Counted from the first letter of the stretch, positions 1-8,092 are shown. The stretch: DNA of 64,000 nucleotides from Chryseomicrobium aureum (GCF_016909155.1 NZ_JAFBFG010000010.1:1-64000), one strand, 5' to 3'. Numbers and translations: made by a program. Notes: generated from the sequence alone by a model not told the origin.

Positions 1-142
1 CTAAGCATGAAGCCCCCCTCAAGATGAGATTTCCCATTACGCAAGTAAGTAAGATCCCTCAAAGACGATGAGGTAGATAGGTTCGGGGTGGAAGCACGGC
101 GACGTGTGGAGCTGACGAATACTAATCGATCGAGGACTTAAC
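1..142 (+). rRNA. 23S ribosomal RNA, 3' end (partial)
   Basis: The first 142 bases match the conserved 3' terminus of bacterial 23S rRNA, including the AAGCACGGCGACGTG-type helix and the terminal CGAGGACTTAACC. The gene begins upstream of the window. It is followed by 5S rRNA in the usual Bacillales order. Confidence 0.93.
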
Positions 143-192
143 CAAAAAAAATCAATGAAGTTCTATCCAGTTTTGAGCGAACAGGCTCAAGG

Positions 193-308
193 TCTAGTGA
201 TGATGGCGAAGAGGTCACACCCGTTCCCATACCGAACACGGAAGTTAAGCTCTTCAGCGCCGATGGTAGTTGGGGGTCTCCCCCTGTGAGAGTAGGACGT
301 CGCTGGGC
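193..308 (+). rRNA. 5S ribosomal RNA
   Basis: A 116-nt sequence with the highly conserved Bacillus 5S core (GAAGAGGTCACACCCGTTCC, then GAACACGGAAGTTAAGC). The ends were set by pairing of 193-200 with 300-307 through Watson-Crick and G-U pairs. It lies about 50 nt after the 23S end. Confidence 0.95.
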
Positions 309-320
309 AACAGAGAAGAA

Positions 321-348
321 GGTCATCCCGTCAGGGGTGGCCTTTTTT
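321..348 (+). terminator. rRNA operon terminator
   Basis: GGTCATCCC pairs with GGGGTGGCC around a short loop and is followed by TTTTTT. It sits 12 nt after the 5S rRNA, so it probably ends the rRNA transcript. Confidence 0.75.
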
Positions 349-480
349 GTATGCGAAAAAGTAGACATAATCTTTTTCAGAGCTGTTTGTCTTCTCGCAG
401 ATGGTTGCATCTTCCTTGCGATGTTCGTCTGAAGAGCCAGTCCACGAACGAAGAGGACAGCAAGTGAAATCAAACTTCAC

Positions 481-631
481 TTTCTTGTAAGAACTGAAGT
501 CACAAAACCCTTACTAGGAAGACCTGAAATGTCAAAGAGCACTTTCTGGTAAGAGCCTGATTACAGAATGCGTTTCTAGGAAGACGTTAGATCTCCAAGT
601 GTATTTCTAGTAAGTAGTGATCTGTCAGTGG
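481..631. repeat. Degenerate ~31-bp tandem repeat (TTTCTAGTAAGA-type)
   Basis: Five imperfect units start at 481, 511, 543, 573 and 604. Each opens with a version of TTTCTAGTAAGA (TTTCTTGTAAGA, TTACTAGGAAGA, TTTCTGGTAAGA, TTTCTAGGAAGA, TTTCTAGTAAGT) followed by a more variable 18-20 bp. No convincing coding potential is seen. The CTAGGAAG core recurs near 59938 and resembles the CTAGAAAGG repeat at 9504, which suggests one dispersed family. Confidence 0.65.
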
Positions 632-646
632 TCGAACGCCAGTCTA

Positions 647-882
647 CAAAGTTTAAATAAGAAATTAAGAGGGATAACTTCTCAGTGGCAATCAATCCCG
701 GAGTCCAGGTCGTCATTTCCCGGGCCATCTGAGTTTTCCCGAGACCCGGCAACGAAGATGAAAGTGCTCTTCTTTCAGCTTACGTGGGGAGGCTCGGGGA
801 AACTCACCCAGGAAATGGCGGCCTGGATGGAGGGATTGACAGCTAAGAAACACCTCCACCTATCCTCTTCGTTCTTACTTTG
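647..882 (+). ncRNA. Candidate structured RNA: ~236-nt imperfect hairpin
   Basis: The two halves fold back over the whole length. Paired blocks are 647-652/877-882, 667-676/861-869, 679-685/843-849, 692-699/832-839, 704-720/811-827 (17 contiguous pairs), 722-724/807-809, 730-743/793-806 (14 contiguous pairs), and an apical hairpin 759-764/772-777. In the two longest helices every non-Watson-Crick pair is a G-U wobble if the plus strand is transcribed, which favours an RNA over a DNA element. It is not recognised as 6S, SRP, RNase P, tmRNA or a retron msd, and no reverse transcriptase gene is nearby. A decayed MITE is the alternative. A weak T-run at 917-922 could end a transcript. Confidence 0.45.
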
Positions 883-935
883 ATCTTTAGAACAAGCATC
901 GTAAGGTGGATCTGACTTTTTTCATGAACTTTCCG

Positions 936-963
936 TTGACCTGCCCCACCTAATTGATATAAT
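936..963 (+). promoter_or_regulatory. Promoter of the Asn-Thr tRNA pair
   Basis: TTGACC at 936-941 and a perfect TATAAT at 958-963 are separated by 16 bp and lie 13 bp before tRNA-Asn. This is a housekeeping sigma-A promoter. Confidence 0.75.
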
Positions 964-976
964 AGAAAAGTACTGT

Positions 977-1052
977 TCCGAAGTAGCTCAGTTGGTAGAG
1001 CATCCGGCTGTTAACCGGCAGGTCGCAGGTTCGAGTCCTGCCTTCGGAGCCA
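977..1052 (+). tRNA. tRNA-Asn (GTT)
   Basis: Cloverleaf with acceptor TCCGAAG/CTTCGGA, the D-arm sequence AGCTCAGTTGGTAGAGC, anticodon loop CTGTTAA with GTT, and the T-loop TTCGAGT. Discriminator G is followed by an encoded CCA. Confidence 0.95.
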
Positions 1053-1057
1053 TTTTT

Positions 1058-1130
1058 GCTTCCATAGCTCAGTAGGTAGAGCGCATCCATGGTAAGGATG
1101 AGGTCGTCGGTTCGATCCCGGCTGGAAGCT
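1058..1130 (+). tRNA. tRNA-Thr (GGT)
   Basis: Cloverleaf with acceptor GCTTCCA/TGGAAGC, anticodon loop ATGGTAA carrying GGT, and T-loop TTCGATC. CCA is not encoded. It starts 5 nt after tRNA-Asn and is probably cotranscribed with it. Confidence 0.92.
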
Positions 1131-1131
1131 T

Positions 1132-1174
1132 AAAAAACGACTATCCAGTTTGATTATGGATAGTCGTTTTTATT
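1132..1174. terminator. Terminator after tRNA-Thr, bidirectional
   Basis: CGACTATCCA pairs with TGGATAGTCG and is followed by TTTTTAT. The A-run on the other side lets it serve the convergent minus-strand gene that ends at 1174. Confidence 0.85.
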
Positions 1175-2247
1175 TATAGAAAAGTATCAAGAACTTTTCT
1201 AAAGCTTTCTTTGTGATCAAATAAATCAATAGGTCTATTAAATTCTATAACAGTTTTAGCCGCATCGCTAGTACCATCGTTTAATACAATGTAGTTTTTA
1301 CTTTTCTCGAAATAAATCCTTATTAACCATTTTCTAATATTATCGTCTAACAAAATATTAAAATATGATTTATTATCCCTATAGTAAACTCTCTCAGGAT
1401 CAACAAATTCTTTAAGCGCCACTCTAACTACTGAATAGGCTTCAAGCTCTTCATTAGTTGTCACTATTGTCTCTTTGTCTTCGGTAGTAGTAATAGCAAC
1501 TTCTGTAACAACCTGCTCTTCGATTTTATCTCCAGTAGACTTTAATGCAGCATTAAGCTTTTGATTCACCATCTCATTAATGATTTGTTTTAATCCTTTT
1601 TGAATAATAGGTGTGAATTTTTCTAAAGTACTCTTAGTTTTAACGCCATCATATATTTCATTTACTAAGAACTTCACGAAAGGGTCAGAAGGCAAGTTAA
1701 ATTGTGCGTTTAAATATACCTTTAATGCATTTAAATATTTCAATTCAGAGGCAGTACTAGTGATATTATCTACATCAAATGCTTCTTTGCGGAATTTTGC
1801 AATCTCCTGAAGATGGGGTTCTTTCAAATCAAGAATGTTAAAGGTGAAAAAAGGAGAAGTGTCCATTTTATTTGGTTCAACTAAGTCTGTGAAAAACTTA
1901 TATTCAATCCCGTTAGTTAAAATAGAAAACTTAGCAGTAGTGGTTCCAAAATAACGGAATAGTTGCGAATCGTGTTTTGTAAGGGGTGCATTTATACTTT
2001 TGCATTCAATTAAAATTACTGGTTTGCCTTCATTAAGAATCGCGTAATCAACTTTTTCTCCTTTTTTAATTCCTACATCAGCAATAAATTCGGGGCTAAA
2101 CTCTAAAGGATTAAATACATCATACCCAAGCATTTGAAAAAAAGGCATTATTATTGCAGTCTTAGTCGCTTCCTCAGTAGAAATAGAATCTTTAAGTTGT
2201 TCAATCCTTTTCCCTAGACCATGAAGTTGTTCGTGAAACTTCTCCAT
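1174..2247 (-). CDS. Lone restriction-type PD-(D/E)XK nuclease-like protein (HSDR_N_2-like)
   Basis: 357 aa. The N-terminal third resembles the nuclease domain of type I restriction HsdR subunits. A hydrophobic FFQMLGYDVFNP stretch is followed near residues 65-85 by VDYAIL and ILIECKS, the D...E-x-K pattern of the PD-(D/E)XK fold. The helicase part of HsdR is absent; the C-terminal half is not recognised. No methylase or specificity gene is adjacent, so it is not a complete restriction system. Start ATG has AGGAGG just upstream (2254-2259). The gene is AT-rich compared with its neighbours and lies between two tRNA clusters, which suggests acquisition. Its target is unknown, and the enzymatic role is inference. 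Confidence 0.7.
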   Translation of the reverse strand: MEKFHEQLHGLGKRIEQLKDSISTEEATKTAIIMPFFQMLGYDVFNPLEFSPEFIADVGIKKGEKVDYAILNEGKPVILIECKSINAPLTKHDSQLFRYFGTTTAKFSILTNGIEYKFFTDLVEPNKMDTSPFFTFNILDLKEPHLQEIAKFRKEAFDVDNITSTASELKYLNALKVYLNAQFNLPSDPFVKFLVNEIYDGVKTKSTLEKFTPIIQKGLKQIINEMVNQKLNAALKSTGDKIEEQVVTEVAITTTEDKETIVTTNEELEAYSVVRVALKEFVDPERVYYRDNKSYFNILLDDNIRKWLIRIYFEKSKNYIVLNDGTSDAAKTVIEFNRPIDLFDHKESFRKVLDTFL

Positions 2248-2378
2248 AAATTCCTCCTATTAAAATATATTTAAAATTCTGTTAATTATAGTTTAACGGA
2301 AATATTAGGAAATGTGTACTAGGAAATTCAATAATGAATAAAACAGTTTAAAATGTAGAAAACTATTTCTTAAAACCC

Positions 2379-2407
2379 TTGCACGACCTTTTTCAACATG
2401 CTACAAT
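2379..2407 (+). promoter_or_regulatory. Promoter of the Val-Tyr-Gln-Ala tRNA cluster
   Basis: TTGCAC (2379-2384) and TACAAT (2402-2407) with a 17-bp spacer, 30 bp before tRNA-Val. This strong sigma-A-type promoter shows that the cluster has its own transcription start. Confidence 0.75.
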
Positions 2408-2437
2408 AACTCTTGTCCTGTGAAACAGCGACATACT

Positions 2438-2513
2438 GGAGGATTAGCTCAGCTGGGAGAGCACCTGCCTTACAAGCAGGGGGTCGGCGGTTCGATCCCG
2501 TCATCCTCCACCA
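2438..2513 (+). tRNA. tRNA-Val (TAC)
   Basis: Acceptor GGAGGAT/ATCCTCC, the D arm TTAGCTCAGCTGGGAGAGC, anticodon loop CTTACAA with TAC, T-loop TTCGATC, encoded CCA. Confidence 0.95.
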
Positions 2514-2524
2514 TATAGACCTCT

Positions 2525-2608
2525 GGAGGGGTAGCGAAGTGGCTAAACGCGGCGGACTGTAAATCCGCTCCTTCGGGTTCGGCGGTTCGAATCCGTCCCC
2601 CTCCACCA
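2525..2608 (+). tRNA. tRNA-Tyr (GTA)
   Basis: 84-nt class II tRNA with acceptor GGAGGGG/CCCCTCC, anticodon loop CTGTAAA carrying GTA, a long variable arm (CTCCTTCGGGTTC region) and encoded CCA. Confidence 0.95.
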
Positions 2609-2626
2609 TTTATTTATACAACGTAT

Positions 2627-2701
2627 TGGGGTATAGCCAAGCGGTAAGGCAACGGATTTTGATTCCGTCATGCCTAGGTTCGAATCCTAGTACCCCAGCC
2701 A
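2627..2701 (+). tRNA. tRNA-Gln (TTG)
   Basis: Acceptor TGGGGTA/TACCCCA, anticodon loop TTTTGAT with TTG, T-loop TTCGAAT, discriminator G and encoded CCA. Confidence 0.95.
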
Positions 2702-2705
2702 TTTT

Positions 2706-2778
2706 GGGGCCTTAGCTCAGCTGGGAGAGCGCCTGCCTTGCACGCAGGAGGTCAGCGGTTCGATCCCGCTAGGCTCCA
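2706..2778 (+). tRNA. tRNA-Ala (TGC)
   Basis: Acceptor GGGGCCT/AGGCTCC, anticodon loop CTTGCAC with TGC, T-loop TTCGATC. CCA is not encoded. It is the last gene of the cluster, directly before a terminator. Confidence 0.93.
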
Positions 2779-2782
2779 TAAC

Positions 2783-2822
2783 AAGCACTCATTTCTTTTT
2801 TAAAGAAGTGGGTGTTTTTTTC
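2783..2822 (+). terminator. tRNA cluster terminator
   Basis: Hairpin of AGCACTCATTTCTT with AAGAAGTGGGTGTT followed by a long T-run. It lies upstream of the acetyltransferase start at 2847. Confidence 0.8.
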
Positions 2823-2846
2823 TATATATACAAAGGGGGATTCGAA

Positions 2847-3422
2847 ATGCGACAAACAGTAAATGAGGTAACTCTTCGTCCTTTAACTCCAACAGATGGC
2901 GACGCCTTATGGGAGACATTCGAGCCGGAAGTGTATGCACACATGCTCACCAAAGTGGAGCGTAAAGAGCAATTACAGGGTTGGCTTAACTATGCGATTG
3001 ATCGTATGGAAACTGAGAAGGATGTCTTGGTGTTTGCAGTGATAGATGAAAGGGCAAAAAAGGTGATTGGTACTACACGTCTGTATGATATAGACCTCAA
3101 ACATAAAGCAGCAGAGATAGGGGCGACGATTTACGCAAAGCCTTATCAACGCACGCACGTCAATACGACATGCAAGTTCCTGCTCCTGCAGCACGCATTC
3201 GAGGAGCTCGGACTCATTCGCGTACAAATTCGAACGGATGCTGAAAACGAAGCGTCCCAAAGAGCAATTGAACGAATTGGATTCGTAAAAGAGGGTTTTC
3301 TTCGCAATGAAAAGATACGGAGTACCGGAAAACCTCGGGACACTTATTTGTATTCCATGATTGATTCTGAGTGGCCGGAAGCAAAGAAGAGATTACTTGA
3401 GAAGATGAATAAATATACGTGA
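2847..3422 (+). CDS. GNAT acetyltransferase, RimJ/RimL type
   Basis: 191 aa in the GNAT fold of the RimL-like class: N-terminal VTLRPLTPTDGDALWE, central VIGTTRLYDID, the acetyl-CoA region around residues 95-115 (IGATIYAKPYQRTHVNTTCKF), and the C-terminal RTDAENEASQRAIERIGF motif typical of enzymes that acetylate protein N-termini or small amines. Start ATG 2847 follows AAAGGGGG at about 6 nt; an upstream in-frame start at 2808 would fall inside the tRNA terminator and is rejected. Substrate cannot be read from the sequence. It is a single gene between the tRNA terminator and the arginase promoter. Confidence 0.85.
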   Translation: MRQTVNEVTLRPLTPTDGDALWETFEPEVYAHMLTKVERKEQLQGWLNYAIDRMETEKDVLVFAVIDERAKKVIGTTRLYDIDLKHKAAEIGATIYAKPYQRTHVNTTCKFLLLQHAFEELGLIRVQIRTDAENEASQRAIERIGFVKEGFLRNEKIRSTGKPRDTYLYSMIDSEWPEAKKRLLEKMNKYT

Positions 3423-3432
3423 TTTTGCGCGG

Positions 3433-3462
3433 TTGAGCCATCGTTATGTAAGCAGTTACAAT
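3433..3462 (+). promoter_or_regulatory. Probable arginase promoter
   Basis: TTGAGC (3433-3438) and TACAAT (3457-3462) are separated by 18 bp, about 30 bp before the rocF start codon. Confidence 0.5.
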
Positions 3463-3492
3463 AGACATAACGAATTGAGGAGGCATAAAATC

Positions 3493-4398
3493 ATGAATAA
3501 ATTAGAGATGTCCGTAATTGGAGTACCTATGGATTTTGGTCAAAATCGTCGCGGTGTCGACATGGGACCAAGCGCAATGCGATATGCTGGAGCGATTCAA
3601 CGTCTAGAAGCTCTTGGGCATGACGTACGAGATGAAGGCGATATTTCGATTGATCAGACAAACGCTGGCCATGATACAAATACAAAGCTTCGCAACTTAC
3701 CAGAAGTCATTGAAACAAGCACAAAGCTTGCTGACAAAGTGAGTGAAGTTCTAAGCAACAACCGATTCCCATTAGTTCTTGGTGGCGACCACAGTATTGC
3801 CATTGGGACGCTTGCAGGTCTTGCAAAGAACTACGAGAACCTAGGTGTGATCTGGTACGATGCGCACGCCGACATGAATACAGAAGAGACTTCGCCGTCA
3901 GGGAACATTCACGGGATGCCACTTGCTGTAAGTATGGGCCTTGGTCATGACAAACTTGTCAACATTCATGGATACGTGCCAAAAGTGAAACCAGAAAACA
4001 TCGTCATCATCGGTGCACGTTCAGTTGACCCAGGTGAGCGTGATTTGATCAAAGAAAAAGGTATGAAAGTATTTACGATGCACGAAATCGATAAATTAGG
4101 GATGACAGAAGTGATGAACCAAGCGATGTGGTACCTACGTGACCGTGAAGTGGATGGCGTCCACTTGTCTCTAGATTTAGACGGACTTGACCCACTCTAT
4201 ACCCCGGGAGTTGGGACGCCTGTACCAGGTGGAATCAGCTATCGTGAAAGTCACCTAGCGATGGAAATGTTAGCATCTTCAAACTTGATTACATCAGCGG
4301 AGTTTGTGGAAGTGAACCCGATTCTTGATGAGAAAAACAAGACTGCGGATGTTGCGGTTGCATTAATGGGCTCACTTTTCGGAGAAAGCCTTGTATAA
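3493..4398 (+). CDS. rocF: Arginase
   Basis: 301 aa, the usual length of bacterial arginase, which hydrolyses L-arginine to ornithine and urea in the cytoplasm with a binuclear manganese centre. The metal ligands are visible in GGDHS, DAHAD and SLDLDGLDP, and the substrate loop follows DAHAD with SPSGNIHGMP. The ATG at 3493 is chosen because GAGGAGGC lies 8 nt before it; the 20 preceding in-frame residues do not look like arginase. In some Bacillales the gene sits, as here, directly upstream of sigW, though a terminator and a separate sigma-W promoter isolate it. It may feed arginine catabolism. Confidence 0.95.
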   Translation: MNKLEMSVIGVPMDFGQNRRGVDMGPSAMRYAGAIQRLEALGHDVRDEGDISIDQTNAGHDTNTKLRNLPEVIETSTKLADKVSEVLSNNRFPLVLGGDHSIAIGTLAGLAKNYENLGVIWYDAHADMNTEETSPSGNIHGMPLAVSMGLGHDKLVNIHGYVPKVKPENIVIIGARSVDPGERDLIKEKGMKVFTMHEIDKLGMTEVMNQAMWYLRDREVDGVHLSLDLDGLDPLYTPGVGTPVPGGISYRESHLAMEMLASSNLITSAEFVEVNPILDEKNKTADVAVALMGSLFGESLV

Positions 4399-4409
4399 AA
4401 AAGTCATTC

Positions 4410-4439
4410 GTCCTCTTCTTAAAAGAAGGGGACTTTTTT
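4410..4439 (+). terminator. rocF terminator
   Basis: GTCCTCTTCTT pairs with AAGAAGGGGAC (one G-U) followed by TTTTTT, 12 nt after the stop codon. Confidence 0.8.
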
Positions 4440-4510
4440 CATGCACTATATGAATAATTCGTCCCCTAAGGTCTGTCAAAATTTGTTACAATAAAATAAT
4501 AAAGAAAAAG

Positions 4511-4537
4511 TGAAACCTATTGATACCATGGACCGTA
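4511..4537 (+). promoter_or_regulatory. Sigma-W-type autoregulatory promoter
   Basis: TGAAAC (4511-4516), 17 bp, CGTA (4534-4537) matches the ECF sigma-W consensus TGAAAC-N16/17-CGTA. It lies 40 bp before sigW. In B. subtilis sigW is transcribed from its own sigma-W promoter, so autoregulation is likely here too. Confidence 0.8.
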
Positions 4538-4576
4538 TAGATTATAGAACCGCAGAGGCGGAGGGGAAAGTAGAGC

Positions 4577-5167
4577 ATGGATGCTATCGTCAACAAGAGA
4601 ATCAAACAAGTGTTAAACGGGAATCAAGATGCCTATACAGAAATCGTGGATTTGTACCAAGCACGCCTTTATCAAGTGTGCTATCGTATGCTTGGCAACA
4701 AACACGAAGCCGAAGATATTACCCAAGAAGCTTTTTTACGGGCTTTCATTAATTTACATTCATTCGATCAGAAGCGAAAATTTTCTACATGGATTTTTCG
4801 CATCGCAACGAATCTTTGTATCGACCGAATCCGTAAAAAGAAACCAGACTATCATTTAGATGCCCAAGTTCCGGGAACAGATGGTCTCGACATGTACTCA
4901 CAAGTCGCAGCGAGCGGAGCACTTCCTGTAGAGCAGTTGGAGAAAATGGAGATGCAAGAGCGTGTCCAGTATGAAATCAGCCGCTTACCAGATAAGTATC
5001 GTTCGGTGATCGTTTTGAAGTACATGGAAGAATTACCGCTACAAGAAATCAGTGAAATTTTAGATCTCCCTCTCGGTACAGTGAAAACACGAATTCACCG
5101 AGGGCGGGAAGCACTCCGCAAACAAATGAGTCAGCTCCCGATGACGGAGGTAGGAGGGAAACGATGA
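4577..5167 (+). CDS. sigW: ECF RNA polymerase sigma factor SigW
   Basis: 196 aa. Region 2 (about residues 15-85) contains the core-binding YRMLGNKHEAEDITQEAFL and the -10 recognition segment FSTWIFRIATNLCIDRIRKKKPD. Region 4 (about 125-180) contains YRSVIVLKYMEELPLQEISE and the helix-turn-helix LPLGTVKTRIHRGREALR. Together with the adjacent RsiW-type anti-sigma gene, the own-type promoter and downstream cdaA, the gene is sigW: it directs the response to envelope stress and antimicrobial peptides. ATG 4577 follows GGAGGGG at about 10 nt. Its stop overlaps the rsiW start by 4 bp. Confidence 0.93.
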   Translation: MDAIVNKRIKQVLNGNQDAYTEIVDLYQARLYQVCYRMLGNKHEAEDITQEAFLRAFINLHSFDQKRKFSTWIFRIATNLCIDRIRKKKPDYHLDAQVPGTDGLDMYSQVAASGALPVEQLEKMEMQERVQYEISRLPDKYRSVIVLKYMEELPLQEISEILDLPLGTVKTRIHRGREALRKQMSQLPMTEVGGKR

Positions 5168-5832
5168 TGGGTGCATGCCACGAGAAATACATTGAACTAA
5201 TGCATGCCTATCTAGATGGGGATATTCAGCCTGATGAAGAAAAAGAGCTGAAAGCCCACTTGAAGAGCTGTGAGGCATGTCAAGCGCATATGCACGAACT
5301 TAGTGACGTTGTTGCGTTTATGAAGAGTGCTCAGCCGGTCACACCACCACCAGATTTGACGTCAAACATCATGGCCACACTACCAAAACGCAACGTTTCA
5401 GCCGGTACACAAAACTGGTTTAGACGTTATCCAATAGTATCAGCAGCCGCAGTATTTTTAGTCTTTATGAGTGCCATGTTCTTTGGCAACTTCTCGAATG
5501 ACCAACAGTTCGCATTTACGAAAGCCGATAATATTCTAGTAGAAGGCGACACTGTGATCATTCCAGAGGGAGAAGTTGTAGAAGGCGATTTTGTCGTCCG
5601 AAATGGTGATATTCGTGTGGAAGGAACCATTGAAGGGAATTTGACGGTCATCAACGGTCGCATCATCAATGAAGATGAGATTGAGACATCTTCCTTAATG
5701 GCATCCACAGCGGTGGTCACAGGAGAAATTGAAGAAATCGACCGTGTCTTTGAATGGTTGTGGTTCAAAATGAAGTCTGGCTATCAAGGTGTCGAAAACT
5801 GGATCACAGGTAGTGACGATTCTAGTAATTAA
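5164..5832 (+). CDS. rsiW: Anti-sigma-W factor RsiW
   Basis: 222 aa, a little longer than B. subtilis RsiW. The cytoplasmic N-terminus has the zinc-binding anti-sigma motif H-x3-C-x2-C (HLKSCEACQAH, about residues 36-46) that clamps SigW. One membrane span follows (YPIVSAAAVFLVFMSAMFF, about 88-108), then an extracytoplasmic domain rich in VEGDTVIIPEGEVVEGD-type beta repeats. In B. subtilis, stress triggers cleavage by PrsW and RasP to free SigW; neither protease is in this window. Translation is probably coupled to sigW through the ATGATG overlap. Confidence 0.92.
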   Translation: MMGACHEKYIELMHAYLDGDIQPDEEKELKAHLKSCEACQAHMHELSDVVAFMKSAQPVTPPPDLTSNIMATLPKRNVSAGTQNWFRRYPIVSAAAVFLVFMSAMFFGNFSNDQQFAFTKADNILVEGDTVIIPEGEVVEGDFVVRNGDIRVEGTIEGNLTVINGRIINEDEIETSSLMASTAVVTGEIEEIDRVFEWLWFKMKSGYQGVENWITGSDDSSN

Positions 5833-5838
5833 ATGAAG

Positions 5839-5874
5839 AACTCCCGCATCTCCTATGAGGTACGGGAGTTTTTT
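5839..5874 (+). terminator. sigW-rsiW terminator
   Basis: AACTCCCG(CA) pairs with (TA)CGGGAGTT followed by TTTT. It separates sigW-rsiW from the cdaA operon. Confidence 0.85.
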
Positions 5875-5932
5875 CTATACGCATCTATGGTATACTAGTG
5901 CCATATGCATACAGTGAAAGTGGGGTGGCCAC

Positions 5933-6769
5933 ATGGACTTTTTGATGCAACTACAAAACAGTGAACCCATTGAATTGCTTATTACGATTCTAGACGTCCT
6001 GTTCGTGTGGTTTGTCATTTATAAACTCATCACGTTGATCCGCGGCACAAAAGCGGTTCAATTGTTAAAAGGTATTTTTGTTATTATCGTGGCGCGTGTT
6101 ATTACCGATGCCCTCGGAATGGAAACGCTCGGTTGGATGCTCGATCAAGTCATTCGATTTGGTTTTCTTGCCATCATTATTATTTTTCAGCCTGAGATCC
6201 GCCGTGCTTTGGAACAACTGGGACGCGGGAAGATTTTTGCCCGCAGTTCGTTGCAAGAGCAAGAGGAACAAAATCGACTCCTTGGTGCGATGTCGAAGTC
6301 GGTCAGTTATATGGCCAAACGCCGTATCGGTGCTTTGATTTCGATTGAACGAGAGACTGGGTTATCGGAGTATATAGAAACAGGTATTCCGATGAATGCT
6401 ACGATTTCTTCGGAACTCTTAATCAATCTCTTCATTCCAAACACGCCTCTACATGATGGAGCAGTGATTGTTCAGCGCAATAAAATAGCTTCTGCTGCTT
6501 GCTATTTACCACTGTCTGAAAGTCCGTTCATCTCAAAAGATTTAGGGACGCGCCACCGCGCAGCAATCGGACTGAGTGAAGTGACGGATGCTGTGACGAT
6601 TGTAGTTTCAGAAGAGACGGGAGCGGTCAGCATTACAGCCAATGGCGACCTACACCGGAACTTGACGATGGACGAATTTGAACAACATTTAAAACGTTTG
6701 TGGTTTGGTGAAACGGAGCAGCAAGTGACCACGTCAAAATGGTTATGGAAGGGGCCGAAAAATGGATAA
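5933..6769 (+). CDS. cdaA: Diadenylate cyclase CdaA (c-di-AMP synthase)
   Basis: 278 aa. Three N-terminal membrane segments (about residues 12-30, 40-60, 65-85) precede a DAC domain with the catalytic DGA (LHDGAVIV) and RHR (GTRHRAAIG) motifs. The enzyme condenses two ATP into cyclic di-AMP at the inner face of the membrane. It heads the conserved module cdaA-cdaR-glmM, in which CdaR and GlmM bind and regulate CdaA. The start ATG has GTGGGGTGG upstream; its 3' end overlaps cdaR by 8 bp. A TATACT -10-like box at 5891 may be its own promoter. Confidence 0.95.
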   Translation: MDFLMQLQNSEPIELLITILDVLFVWFVIYKLITLIRGTKAVQLLKGIFVIIVARVITDALGMETLGWMLDQVIRFGFLAIIIIFQPEIRRALEQLGRGKIFARSSLQEQEEQNRLLGAMSKSVSYMAKRRIGALISIERETGLSEYIETGIPMNATISSELLINLFIPNTPLHDGAVIVQRNKIASAACYLPLSESPFISKDLGTRHRAAIGLSEVTDAVTIVVSEETGAVSITANGDLHRNLTMDEFEQHLKRLWFGETEQQVTTSKWLWKGPKNG

Positions 6770-8063
6770 AATGATGGATAATCCGTGGTTTTTACGTATT
6801 GTCTCCCTTTTATTTGCCGTCCTTCTATTTATTACAGTTCAAAATGAGTTAGAGGGCAATCAAATGAATACAGTAGGCACTAGCGTAGAAAGTATTCAAG
6901 ATGTACCCGTTCAGGTCTATTACGATGATGACAATCTTGTGGTGACGGGTGCGCCTGATACTGTCACATTGAATATCGAAGGGCCAAGCAATCTTGTGCT
7001 TTCGGCTCAGACTATGCAGGATTACACTGTGTTTCTCGATTTGCGGGAATTGCCACTTGGCCAGCATGAAGTTGAAGTCCAATATGAAAATCTTCCGGAA
7101 CGTTTAAAAGTGCGAACGGATCCACGGACTGTGACAGTTACGATTGAAGAACTCATCACGGAAGAGTTTGCAGTCGAACCAGATATGAATGAGCGATTGC
7201 TTGCTGACAATTATGTGGTAAAATCAACTAATGTTGAGCCGAACCGTGTAACGGTAACAGGAGCACGCAGTATTGTTGAAGCGATCAGTTTCGTGAAAGC
7301 GACTGTTAGTGGGGAACAAGGGCTCAATGAATCCTTTACACAGGAAGCCCGTGTTCGCGTTTTAGACAGGGACTTGAACAAGCTAGATGTCGTGATTAAG
7401 CCGGAAGTAGTGAATGTTTCGGTTGAGATTGAGCAATACAGCAAAGAGGTGCCAATCGTACTGGAGCAAACAGGTTCTCCTCAAGACGGAGTTACGATTA
7501 ATTCGATTACCTCTACGGTTTCTACAATGCGAGTCTTTGGGCCTCGTTCCGTGGTTGATGCACTTGAAGAAATTCCAGTGCGTGTGAATGTTTCACAAAT
7601 CGAGGAATCGGGCACTGTAGACGTAGAAGTAGAAGCACCTGAAGGAATCGATCGAGTGGGAAGAGATACAGTCCCAGTCATAATCAATGCCACAGTAGCA
7701 ACACCGGAAAATGAAGCAGAACAAGTTCCAGAGGATGATACCTCTGTAAATACACCACCTGAAGACACGGAAGATGGGGTCACATCCCGTACATTTCAAA
7801 ATGTACCGATTGTGATTGCGGGATTGGCAGAAGAATGGAGTTCCACTTTTGCCATCCCCAGTGATGGGGTCGTGAATGTAACAGCGACCGGCTCGGAATC
7901 ACAGATCAATGAATTAACCGCAGAAGATGTGCAAGTGCGTATTGATGCAAGCACAGTCGATGAAGAAGGCGAATTTACTTTGCCGATCGAAGTCGAAGGA
8001 TCTGATGTGGCAACATGGGTGGCTGAGTTATCTCAAGCAACGATTACTGTTGCAAGAACTTGA
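6762..8063 (+). CDS. cdaR: CdaA regulatory protein CdaR (YbbR-domain protein)
   Basis: 433 aa. An N-terminal membrane anchor ([18 protein letters not shown], about residues 10-27) is followed by several extracytoplasmic YbbR repeats of about 80 residues, each with a VTVTG.. or VRVFGP-type core. An acidic low-complexity linker (about 315-345) precedes the last repeat. In Bacillales CdaR binds CdaA and modulates c-di-AMP synthesis. The reading frame overlaps cdaA, so translation is probably coupled. Confidence 0.93.
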   Translation: MDKMMDNPWFLRIVSLLFAVLLFITVQNELEGNQMNTVGTSVESIQDVPVQVYYDDDNLVVTGAPDTVTLNIEGPSNLVLSAQTMQDYTVFLDLRELPLGQHEVEVQYENLPERLKVRTDPRTVTVTIEELITEEFAVEPDMNERLLADNYVVKSTNVEPNRVTVTGARSIVEAISFVKATVSGEQGLNESFTQEARVRVLDRDLNKLDVVIKPEVVNVSVEIEQYSKEVPIVLEQTGSPQDGVTINSITSTVSTMRVFGPRSVVDALEEIPVRVNVSQIEESGTVDVEVEAPEGIDRVGRDTVPVIINATVATPENEAEQVPEDDTSVNTPPEDTEDGVTSRTFQNVPIVIAGLAEEWSSTFAIPSDGVVNVTATGSESQINELTAEDVQVRIDASTVDEEGEFTLPIEVEGSDVATWVAELSQATITVART

Positions 8064-8092
8064 GTTGCCATGAATTAAGGAGAGAATTTCTA

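Noticed and set aside
138-473. 111-codon ORF antisense to 5S rRNA
   Set aside because: It runs across 5S rRNA and its terminator and is a non-coding shadow.
647-882. Retron msr-msd or 6S/SRP RNA
   Set aside because: No reverse transcriptase nearby, no SRP GGAA loop and no 6S-like central bubble with flanking stems were seen.
617-883. 88-codon plus-strand ORF
   Set aside because: It covers the two arms of the large hairpin, lacks a ribosome site, and its composition is explained by the inverted repeat.
1174-2247. Type I restriction-modification system
   Set aside because: Only the nuclease-like N-terminal domain is encoded; helicase, HsdM and HsdS are absent.
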